This document shows, in pieces, positions 16,504-23,269 of a DNA stretch of 29,750 nucleotides. The notes below the pieces were generated by a model. That model made no database searches. It had not been told where the DNA came from and worked only from the letters and a program-made list of their open reading frames with translations. Origin of the DNA: JBDKLC01 sp964500215 (lineage in GTDB: Bacteria; Patescibacteriota; Minisyncoccia; Phycocordibacterales; CAIZLB01); contig CAZCNA010000007.1 of NCBI GenBank assembly GCA_964500215.1, forward strand, positions 1 to 29,750. The letters are read 5' to 3'. The position numbers were made by a program, and so were the translations under genes. Positions within the stretch are counted from its first letter, which is position 1, and each line of letters begins with the position of its first letter.

Positions 16504-17775
16504 TTACTTTTTTATTTCTTGTACCTCCTCACTTGTCTTGAGGTCCTTTATTATATAAGATTTTTTCTCGCTTTCTTGGAGACCGAGAGGAATAATATAT
16601 GGAATATGTTGTTTTGACGCGCTCTTGATTTGGTCGCCCAAAGATTTGTATGTGTAGTTCACTGCAACATTGAGATTTTTTGCTCGAAGTTCTGTTGCAA
16701 CTGTTTCGGCATATGAGAGTGCTGCTTCGTCGAGGAGACAAATCATGACGTCAGTTGTTGATCGATATTCTGGGAGAAGTCCACGAGTTTCGAGAAAGTC
16801 CTTCACCGTCACATCACCCATACCGAATCCAACAGCAGATACTTTGTCATCACCAAAAAGGGAGAGAAGTTCATCATAGCGACCGCCACCAAAGAGTGCA
16901 CGGTTGTTTTCGGGATTTGTGTCAAATACTTCGAACACGATGCCTGTGTAGTAATCAAAACCACGAACGAGAGTTTCGTCATATGAGACATTCTGAATAC
17001 CTCGTGCTTTGAGTGCCTCGAGTACTGCATCGAGTTCTTGTTTTGCTGCTCTAATTTCAGGAAAGGCCATTGCTTCTTGGTAATCCGCGCTGTGTTCACT
17101 CAAATTGAGAAACTCGAAAGGCTCACCTACAATTTTCTCTGCTTCTTCGGCAAAGACATCTTCTGGGAGCTTTGCTTTTTTGTCGATAAGTTTTTGAAGA
17201 GCTTTTGATGTAGATGCATCGAGTTCAAACCAGTTATTGAATACAGCATTCATGAGTTTTCGACTACTGATTTTAATTTCAAAATCAGAATCCTTTGCGC
17301 CGAATGCTTTCATGATGTCGTGAGAGAGAGCAATACACTCGATATCAGCTTCGACAGTGTCGAGTCCGAATACATCAGCATTGAGCTGCCAAAATTCTCG
17401 TAGCCGTCCTCGCTGGGGTCGTTGATATCTGAAAAAGTTCTGAATAGAATACCATCGAGCAGGGAAGCCTATTTCGCGTCGCTTTGCTGCAACCATTCGA
17501 GCAACGGTAGGAGTCATTTCGGGACGGAGGGTTACCTCACGGTCACCACGGTCGATAAATGTGTATGTTTCTTCGTTTACAATTTCGTCACCTGATTTTG
17601 CCTTGTATAATTCTGAAGGTTCGAGAACTGAGGCGTTGTATTCAACAAAGCCATATTTTTCGACGACACGCTTCCATACATCAAAAATATACCGCTGTGC
17701 GGCCATTTCTTCTGGATAGAAGTCTCGGACACCCTTGTATGGGTCAGTGCTTAATGTAGTGTTATTTTTGCTCAT
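16504..17775 (-). CDS. hisS: Histidine-tRNA ligase
   Basis: Class II aminoacyl-tRNA synthetase that charges tRNA-His; 423 residues, the usual length. The N-terminus has YKGVRDFYPEEM. Motif 1 is followed by TLRPEMTPTVAR. Motif 2 (NFFRYQRPQRGRLREFWQ) has Gln where most bacterial enzymes have Glu in FR-x-E-RPQ. The histidine-specific motif LVRGFDYYTG and motif 3 (FGGGRYDELL, then AVGFGMG) are present. The C-terminal anticodon-binding domain starts near residue 330. It is the first gene of a two-gene unit with the exonuclease and is divergent from truB, with only 26 bases between the two start codons. Its -35 hexamer lies inside the truB coding sequence. Confidence 0.97.
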   Translation of the reverse strand: MSKNNTTLSTDPYKGVRDFYPEEMAAQRYIFDVWKRVVEKYGFVEYNASVLEPSELYKAKSGDEIVNEETYTFIDRGDREVTLRPEMTPTVARMVAAKRREIGFPARWYSIQNFFRYQRPQRGRLREFWQLNADVFGLDTVEADIECIALSHDIMKAFGAKDSDFEIKISSRKLMNAVFNNWFELDASTSKALQKLIDKKAKLPEDVFAEEAEKIVGEPFEFLNLSEHSADYQEAMAFPEIRAAKQELDAVLEALKARGIQNVSYDETLVRGFDYYTGIVFEVFDTNPENNRALFGGGRYDELLSLFGDDKVSAVGFGMGDVTVKDFLETRGLLPEYRSTTDVMICLLDEAALSYAETVATELRAKNLNVAVNYTYKSLGDQIKSASKQHIPYIIPLGLQESEKKSYIIKDLKTSEEVQEIKK

Positions 17776-17784
17776 TGTAGTATC

Positions 17785-17813
17785 ATTGTATCCTACCTCG
17801 TATGACTAAACAA
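17785..17813 (-). promoter_or_regulatory. hisS promoter
   Basis: On the minus strand, TTGTTT (17813-17808), a spacer of 17 bases, then TACAAT (17790-17785). The -10 ends ten bases before the ATG, so the mRNA would be leaderless or carry 2-3 bases. The -35 is inside the first codons of truB. Confidence 0.55.
17789..17794 (+). promoter_or_regulatory. Possible truB -10 element (leaderless)
   Basis: TATCCT, preceded directly by TTG, ends eight bases before the truB ATG. It overlaps the hisS -10 on the opposite strand by two bases. No good -35 was found, so this is weaker than the hisS promoter. Confidence 0.35.
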
Positions 17814-18590
17814 TTCTCCAAAGAAGAACAATTTAATGGTGTACTGAATGTGTACAAACGCCCAGGGGAGACGCCTCTGGAGTGTCTGGAGCGTCTTCGA
17901 ATCACTCGACCGGAATTGAAGGACGCCACATTGAGTTATGTGGGGCGTTTGGATCCTTTGGCATCTGGTGTGCTTCTCGTTGTGGCTGGAGAAGAGAACA
18001 AGAATCGTGATGCGTATCTCCATCTTCCAAAAGAATACGCCATCGAAGTATTGCTCGGTGTATCAACTGATACACACGATGTGCTCGGTTTGATAACTGA
18101 GCATGATGCAGAATATCAAGTGCCAGATGAAGACACCATCAAGAAAATCACAAGTGAATTTGTCGGAGAACATACATTGCCATATCCAGTATATTCATCG
18201 AAGCCAGTATTAGGAAAGCCTTTATTTGCTTGGGCAAAAGAAGGGAAGGCCGATAGCATTGATATTCCTGAAACAAAACTGAACATTTCATCAATTATTA
18301 TGGGGCCATCGTACAGTGTTATCTCTGATGAATTACATACATATATACAGAGTGCCATTGCGCCTGTGAAAGGGGATTTTAGACAATCAGAAATTTTGGA
18401 AGGGTGGTATCGGTATTTCTCAGAGACAAAACGACCTTTTTATACGGTATTACAATTGAAAGTTCAGTGTGAAAGTGGTTCATACATGCGTTCGCTTGCT
18501 GTAGAAATTGGCAAGAAACTTCATATACCTGCATTAGCATATTCTATTGTCCGTACAAAGGTTGGCGAGCATTTGATTTCTTTTTCATAA
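17802..18590 (+). CDS. truB: tRNA pseudouridine-55 synthase
   Basis: Converts U55 in the T-loop of tRNAs to pseudouridine. 262 residues. The catalytic motif is YVGRLDPLASGVLLV, with Asp51 the likely nucleophile (the family usually has TGTLDP, here VGRLDP). The segment KEYAIEVLLGVSTDTHDVLG contains the conserved active-site Tyr, and a C-terminal GSYMRSLAVEIG matches the family's G-[ST]-Y-[IM]-RSLA. At 262 residues it lacks the PUA-like C-terminal domain seen in longer TruB proteins (E. coli 314). The ATG at 17802 is chosen for its fit to the N-terminus (FNGVLNVYKRPGETP) and its position behind the divergent promoter. The next gene starts 54 bases downstream, so cotranscription with the pilus module is possible. 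Confidence 0.94.
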   Translation: MTKQFSKEEQFNGVLNVYKRPGETPLECLERLRITRPELKDATLSYVGRLDPLASGVLLVVAGEENKNRDAYLHLPKEYAIEVLLGVSTDTHDVLGLITEHDAEYQVPDEDTIKKITSEFVGEHTLPYPVYSSKPVLGKPLFAWAKEGKADSIDIPETKLNISSIIMGPSYSVISDELHTYIQSAIAPVKGDFRQSEILEGWYRYFSETKRPFYTVLQLKVQCESGSYMRSLAVEIGKKLHIPALAYSIVRTKVGEHLISFS

Positions 18591-18630
18591 AAAATAAAGG
18601 TTAAGTTTACGTGTTCTTCATTGCTGTTTG

Positions 18631-18636
18631 TATATA
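18631..18636 (+). promoter_or_regulatory. Possible -10 of the pilus module
   Basis: TATATA, preceded by TTTG, ends nine bases before the GTG start at 18645. No convincing -35 is present. This may simply be an AT-rich stretch between truB and the pilus genes. Confidence 0.25.
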
Positions 18637-18644
18637 ACTAATGC

Positions 18645-19712
18645 GTGGCAAAAGAAGAAAACAATAGCACCAGATTTATAAGTGATGTACTCCAGGCCGC
18701 GTTGTCGGCGCATGCTTCGGATATTCATATAGATCCGACTGATATTGGTATTTCAATTAAATTTAGATCTGATGGTGTGTTACGGCCTTTCGTTTTCTCG
18801 GAGGCACTACATAGTGGTGAAATTGTTGGTCATATCAAAGTACTCGCGGGTTTGCGAATCGACGTTCATGACAAAGCTCAAGATGGTCGCTTCTTTATCA
18901 TTCAGGATGGTAAACGAGTTGATATACGTGTGTCTATTGTTCCAACGTATTATGGTGAGAACGTTGTGCTCCGTATATTGAGTCAGGAACAAGATACACC
19001 CATCACACTCACTGAGTTAGGGATGAATGCCATGCACCAAGAACAGGTTGAACGGAGCATACGACGGCCGCAAGGTCTGATTATTATTGCTGGGCCAACA
19101 GGGGCAGGCAAGACAACGACATTATATTCATTGATACACAAGATTATTCAGGATGATTCACTCATCATTACCCTCGAAGATCCTATTGAATATTCACTTC
19201 CAGGAGTCCGCCAAATACCTATCAAACCAGAACGAGGTTTTACCTTTCATTCGGCTCTCAAGGGAATTCTGAGACAAGACCCTGATGTCATCATGGTAGG
19301 TGAGATTCGTGATAAGGAGACTGCTCAAATCGCTATTCAAACTGCACTTACGGGTCATCTTATTTTGTCCTCGATTCATGCTCCAGATGCAATATCTGTC
19401 ATACCACGGCTCATGGATATGGGTATTGAGCCATATCTCATTTCTGCAACGCTCACATTGGTTATCAGTCAGCGGCTTGTACGTAAAAAATCTCCAGATG
19501 ATGCTTCGCAATACCGTGGTCGGATCGGGATATTCGAAGTTCTGCCACTTTCTGAACATATGAAAAAAATGATCCTCAAATCGCCCGAAGAAAAAGAAAT
19601 GCGGCTTACAGCAAAGCGAGAGGGCATGAAAACTATGTTCGAAGACGGCCAAGAAAAGGCAGCACAACATATAACAACACTACAAGAGGTATACAGAGTT
19701 ACATATGATTAA
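18645..19712 (+). CDS. Type IV pilus assembly/type II secretion ATPase (PilB/GspE family), short form
   Basis: Cytoplasmic hexameric ATPase that powers pilin assembly. 355 residues, against about 500-570 in PilB/GspE: the N-terminal MshEN-type domain is missing and the protein starts directly at the N2 domain (ASDIHIDP). It has Walker A GPTGAGKTTTLYS (Lys156), the Asp box ITLEDPIEY, Walker B RQDPDVIMVGEIRD (Glu220) and the His box TGHLILSSIHAPDA. After QRLVRK (from residue 276) the usual zinc-binding tetracysteine segment is absent: only about ten residues separate it from YRGRIGIFEVL. The protein could be mistaken for PilT, but GRIGIFEVL and the N2 start fit PilB/GspE better. Start is GTG 18645; the ATG at 18641 is out of frame and meets a stop after eight codons. 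It overlaps the next gene by 8 bases. Confidence 0.9.
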   Translation: MAKEENNSTRFISDVLQAALSAHASDIHIDPTDIGISIKFRSDGVLRPFVFSEALHSGEIVGHIKVLAGLRIDVHDKAQDGRFFIIQDGKRVDIRVSIVPTYYGENVVLRILSQEQDTPITLTELGMNAMHQEQVERSIRRPQGLIIIAGPTGAGKTTTLYSLIHKIIQDDSLIITLEDPIEYSLPGVRQIPIKPERGFTFHSALKGILRQDPDVIMVGEIRDKETAQIAIQTALTGHLILSSIHAPDAISVIPRLMDMGIEPYLISATLTLVISQRLVRKKSPDDASQYRGRIGIFEVLPLSEHMKKMILKSPEEKEMRLTAKREGMKTMFEDGQEKAAQHITTLQEVYRVTYD

Positions 19713-20733
19713 AGAAAAGATTTTATTTTTAAAAAAACTATCTACATTGCTCGAGATTGATATGTCCATCCGAGAGGCTTTGCCATTGGCATACAAATAT
19801 TGCAAAAATAAAAAGTTGCGCACATCCCTCGCGTATGTAGAAGAACAGCTTCGGCAAGGTGAAACGCTTGCTAGTGCGCTACAGGTTTTTCCAGATATAT
19901 GGGATCAGATTACTACATCAATTATATGGAGTGGGGAAGTTTCTGGTGAGCTCTCTCGACATATAAAAGACGCAGCGTTGATTCTGGAAAAGCGAAATTC
20001 GTTTGCACAAAGAATAATTGGCACGATGGTGTATCCCATTGCTATATCCCTACTCAGTATTTGTCTTATATTTTTTCTACTATTTTATATTTATCCAAAA
20101 ATTATTCCTGTACTACAAAGTCTCCGTATTCCGATGCCTTTGGCTACTCGAATTGTATTGTTTGTAAAATCAAGTCTTGAGTCATATTGGTATATCGGTA
20201 TCGCTTTTGTTGGTTGTATCTATGTACTTATTTTGTTTCGCAAAAAGAACAAACGATTGGAACGCCTATTCGAGAAAATAGTACTCCAGACACCATTTAT
20301 CGGAAAAATTATATATGGATATCAGCTTGCAATAGTTGCAAAAAACATAGGAACTATCTCGAATTCACAGTTGGGACTTATCAAGTCGTTTGATATTAGT
20401 CACGATCTCACTTCTTTCTCGCATATCAAGTCATTTCTTCGAGAAATGAAAGAGACCGTTCAGCAAGGAAAAATTCTATCTGAATATGCTAAAGAATCAA
20501 AAAATATACCTGATGAGTGGGGTGATCTTCTTCTCATTGGTGAAAGAAGCAGTACGCTTTCACTTATGTTTGTAAAAATTTCTGAAATGCACGAAGAAGA
20601 TGTAGAGCAAAAGGTATTGCTGTACAGTAAATCCCTCGAACCAATATTGATGATAATGACTGGATTGATTGTACTTTTTATTGCACTCTCGATTATCACG
20701 CCAATGTATTCAGTCACACAGTATGTCCAATAA
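19705..20733 (+). CDS. Type IV pilus/type II secretion inner-membrane platform protein (PilC/GspF family)
   Basis: Polytopic platform protein that sits on the assembly ATPase. 342 residues, slightly below the usual 400. There are two GspF-type cytoplasmic domains: about 1-105 (KKLSTLLEIDMSIREAL, SGEVSGELSRHI) and about 185-310 (ending LLLIGERSSTLSLM). Three hydrophobic helices lie at about 107-130, 161-178 and 312-334, the family topology. The second domain is degenerate: the usual G-E-x-[ST]-G-x-L is GERSSTL. The ATG overlaps the ATPase stop as ATGATTAA, implying translational coupling. The next gene starts 11 bases before this one's stop, so the module is a tight operon. Confidence 0.92.
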   Translation: MIKEKILFLKKLSTLLEIDMSIREALPLAYKYCKNKKLRTSLAYVEEQLRQGETLASALQVFPDIWDQITTSIIWSGEVSGELSRHIKDAALILEKRNSFAQRIIGTMVYPIAISLLSICLIFFLLFYIYPKIIPVLQSLRIPMPLATRIVLFVKSSLESYWYIGIAFVGCIYVLILFRKKNKRLERLFEKIVLQTPFIGKIIYGYQLAIVAKNIGTISNSQLGLIKSFDISHDLTSFSHIKSFLREMKETVQQGKILSEYAKESKNIPDEWGDLLLIGERSSTLSLMFVKISEMHEEDVEQKVLLYSKSLEPILMIMTGLIVLFIALSIITPMYSVTQYVQ

Positions 20734-22081
20734 AACGAATAACATTCAACTAAAAAATTGCAGTCGTAATAATCGAGGATTTATTCTTGCTGAAATGGTT
20801 ATGGCCTATGCATTTTGGGTGCTTGTATTTCCGACCCTTATATTTCTATGGTTTTCCTATGTATACAAAGGCGACTCTATAGATAAGAAAGCCACAAATA
20901 TTGTACGAACATTTTCTGAAGGAATATATAATCAGCAGATCACTTCATATATAGATAGGGGAATAGCAAAACTCTCGGTTGAACGTCTTGAATATATTTC
21001 AACAGATTGGCAGGATGCTTTTGGTAGGAATTCATGCCGTGGGATTGGCAACGGGCCTTTGACTGAATACACATCCATTCAATTAGATGTTCCTGAACGA
21101 AACGCCTTCTCTGCTGTAGCTGCGCAAGGACATTATTTGTATGTTGCTACGAATTCTTCATCAACAACTGATCCCGATATTCATGTCGTTGATATTGCCA
21201 ACATACGGGCGCCTGTTCTTGTATCATCGCTGCAAACCGGACCAGGATTGAACAGCATTCAAGTTGCAGGATCGACGGCCTATGTTGGAAACACGAGCAG
21301 TCTCACACAAGTACAAGCCGTTGATATAACAAACTCAACTCGACCGCAGCTCAAATGGTCTTTTGGTGTTCCTGGTGCAAATTCATCAACATCACCAATT
21401 ACAAAATCATTGTATTACTATGCTGGATATATTGTTCTCGGTGTGGAAAAAACAGTTTTACCCGAGTTGTATATCATAGATATTCATACAAGCGCCCCAA
21501 AGGTTATTGATTCGATGGAAATGGGTACTTCTATAAACGCATTGGCAGCTCTTCGAAACAATGTGTTTTTGTTGTCACCGGCAGATCTAGAAATTCAAGT
21601 GTACGATATATCAACTGGAAAATTTGTTGCCCGTGGATCGTATGATGCAGAAGGACATTTGGGAAATGGTAAAAGGATAGATGTTTTCAATAATGAGCTC
21701 TATTTCGGTAGGACAGTGGGAGGAGAAGAACTTCAAGTTCTTACGTACTCTATGGCCGAGTCATCGACATCGACAACTACTACCTCGACAACATCGCCAT
21801 CAGGAGAAGTAGCCATTCAACCCCGAGTACTTACCAAGTTGAAATCATCTGTCGATTCTGTGCTGGGCACAAAGGATACACTCTTTGTGTTATCCGCAGA
21901 TCCCTCAAAAGAATTTCAAGTATGGAAAAAAGCAAAAAACGCAGAAGGACAAATTGTTGGTCTCCAATCTACTCAATCCTTTGATTTACCAGCACGCGCT
22001 TCAATGATTGCTTGTCACAATGAATATGTATTTGTTGTGCTTCCAAAAGAGATAAAAGTATATAGCGCACAACAACCATGA
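20723..22081 (+). CDS. Pseudopilin fused to an LVIVD-like seven-bladed beta-propeller
   Basis: 452 residues from the ATG at 20723. This start is preferred over an upstream one because it puts the class III prepilin signal near the N-terminus: RNNRG19 followed by F20-ILAE24, then a hydrophobic helix to about residue 44. Glu24 is the +5 Glu needed for processing and assembly. After a short stalk the protein becomes repetitive. Seven strand pairs of the type Y-L-Y-V ... I-x-V-x-D-I start near residues 137, 184, 235, 279, 324, 385 and 434 (for example HYLYVAT with IHVVDIA, and NVFLLS with IQVYDIS). They resemble LVIVD repeats and suggest a closed seven-bladed propeller. A Ser/Thr linker (about 347-360) separates blades five and six. 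It likely sits at a pilus tip as a binding head (inference). Its TGA stop overlaps the next ATG. Confidence 0.82.
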   Translation: MSNKTNNIQLKNCSRNNRGFILAEMVMAYAFWVLVFPTLIFLWFSYVYKGDSIDKKATNIVRTFSEGIYNQQITSYIDRGIAKLSVERLEYISTDWQDAFGRNSCRGIGNGPLTEYTSIQLDVPERNAFSAVAAQGHYLYVATNSSSTTDPDIHVVDIANIRAPVLVSSLQTGPGLNSIQVAGSTAYVGNTSSLTQVQAVDITNSTRPQLKWSFGVPGANSSTSPITKSLYYYAGYIVLGVEKTVLPELYIIDIHTSAPKVIDSMEMGTSINALAALRNNVFLLSPADLEIQVYDISTGKFVARGSYDAEGHLGNGKRIDVFNNELYFGRTVGGEELQVLTYSMAESSTSTTTTSTTSPSGEVAIQPRVLTKLKSSVDSVLGTKDTLFVLSADPSKEFQVWKKAKNAEGQIVGLQSTQSFDLPARASMIACHNEYVFVVLPKEIKVYSAQQP

Positions 22082-22605
22082 TGAATACAGATATAACGCC
22101 TCAAAACAAACAACACGGATTTACGCTTATAGAACTATTAGTATATATGGCCTTATTAGGCACGCTCTGCCTCGGGTGTATTACGTGCCTTATGCTTGTA
22201 TATAGTCACCAAGGTGTCACAGACAAGAAAGCCAAAGAAGATGAGCGGCTTCTATTTACGTATCAATATATTCAGGACTTTATCCATTTTAGCGATATGC
22301 AAGAAATCGTATCTGAACATGGTTCCTCTGTATTGAGACTGACATTACCTCAAAATAGTCTTGGTGTATCGAATACAATTGATATATATGACAAGGACGA
22401 CCGCATCATGGCGGCACGCGGAACAAGGATTTGGCCGGTCAGTGCATTTACAGTGAATGAAATACAGTTTTCATTTGTGAGCACCTCCTCGCCGGACAGC
22501 GATGAATCACAACAACAGTCATCATATATAAAAAAAGAGAAAACACTGCGGATGTTGCTTTCATTAGGGAGTAGCACAAGGGAATTTTTGTTCACAATTC
22601 TGTAA
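22078..22605 (+). CDS. PulJ/PilW-like pseudopilin
   Basis: 175 residues with a canonical prepilin signal, KQHG14 followed by F15-TLIE19-LLVYMALLG, and a hydrophobic helix to about residue 42. The C-terminal domain (about 45-175) is globular, with no cysteines outside the helix. It contains a Ser/Gln-rich stretch (SPDSDESQQQSS) that probably forms a loop. Signal and size fit minor pseudopilins that cap type II secretion or type IV pili; sequence alone does not assign it to PulJ or PilW. Two successive ATG codons (22078 and 22081) are possible starts. The first overlaps the previous gene's TGA as ATGATG, so translation is coupled. No prepilin peptidase or major pilin gene is in the window. Confidence 0.85.
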   Translation: MMNTDITPQNKQHGFTLIELLVYMALLGTLCLGCITCLMLVYSHQGVTDKKAKEDERLLFTYQYIQDFIHFSDMQEIVSEHGSSVLRLTLPQNSLGVSNTIDIYDKDDRIMAARGTRIWPVSAFTVNEIQFSFVSTSSPDSDESQQQSSYIKKEKTLRMLLSLGSSTREFLFTIL

Positions 22606-22620
22606 TATATTCGTACGTAA

Positions 22621-22629
22621 TGATATACT
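22621..22629 (+). promoter_or_regulatory. Extended -10 promoter of the coiled-coil gene (leaderless)
   Basis: TGATATACT (TG, one base, TATACT) ends seven bases before the ATG at 22636. It is identical to the elements before dnaX and the DsbA-like gene. No -35 match was found 17-18 bases upstream. Confidence 0.55.
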
Positions 22630-22635
22630 TGGTGT

Positions 22636-23214
22636 ATGTTTGGAAACCCAAATGATCACTCAACACCAGGTCTTGGTTCAAAGAAAGCCCACATCGGTAA
22701 CGAAGGTGCCATTTCTGAACAAATGCGTCTTGCGCACATCAAACAAGAACGTGACCGCCAAGAAAAACAACGAGCAAAACAAGAACTTGCCGAGAAAAAA
22801 CGAAAGCTCGATCTGAACAAGGAAGAATTGCGTCGTCGTGAAATCGAGTTTCGTCGCGTAGAACAAGAAGCACAACGTGCGGAGATGTTTCTTCATTCAA
22901 CAGAAAACGAAGCTAAGGAAAAAGACCAAAAAATCATTCGAAAAAAGAATGATATCTTTAATCTCGGTACAGAAATTCAGAAACTTCAACTTCAACTCCA
23001 TCAACTCAAGCAGCAACAAGACAAAGAGATCGTCGTGCTCAATCACCTCGAAGCAGAACAGTCATACAAGAAGCGAGAAGCAGAGCGTAAAGCCGACGTC
23101 TTCAAAGAACTCGACACCCGCAAAAAACGAGAAAGCTTTGAAATGGAACGTGTTCGTGGAGAAAACATTCGACTCGAACAAGAAATCAAACACCTCGAAA
23201 TGAAGGCGAAATAA
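22636..23214 (+). CDS. Coiled-coil protein of unknown function
   Basis: Not recognised. 192 residues. After a glycine-containing N-terminus (about 1-28), nearly the whole protein is charged and helical, rich in Lys, Glu, Arg and Gln (for example KQERDRQEKQRAKQELAEKK and LQLQLHQLKQQQDKE). This predicts a long coiled coil from about 28 to 190 with a possible hinge near residue 110 (IFNLGTEIQ). There is no signal peptide, membrane segment or cysteine. It is separated from the pilus genes by 30 bases holding its own -10 element, so it need not belong to that operon. It converges with gpmI, 55 bases away; no terminator is evident between them. Confidence 0.75.
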   Translation: MFGNPNDHSTPGLGSKKAHIGNEGAISEQMRLAHIKQERDRQEKQRAKQELAEKKRKLDLNKEELRRREIEFRRVEQEAQRAEMFLHSTENEAKEKDQKIIRKKNDIFNLGTEIQKLQLQLHQLKQQQDKEIVVLNHLEAEQSYKKREAERKADVFKELDTRKKRESFEMERVRGENIRLEQEIKHLEMKAK

Positions 23215-23269
23215 CATATCGCGGATTCGCTATATAATCGCAAAATTGAATGAAGATTTTGAACGATCC

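Noticed and set aside
20669..20722. Upstream extension of the propeller pseudopilin
   Set aside because: It would overlap the platform gene by 65 bases and push the prepilin signal away from the N-terminus; the ATG at 20723 gives a normal short leader.
22079..22081. UGA recoded as glycine, as in some Patescibacteria
   Set aside because: TGA serves as a normal stop overlapping the next ATG, and glycine and tryptophan codons are conventional throughout.
23215..23269. TATATAAT near 23231 as a promoter on +
   Set aside because: No gene follows on the + strand; the adjacent frame is the antisense of gpmI.
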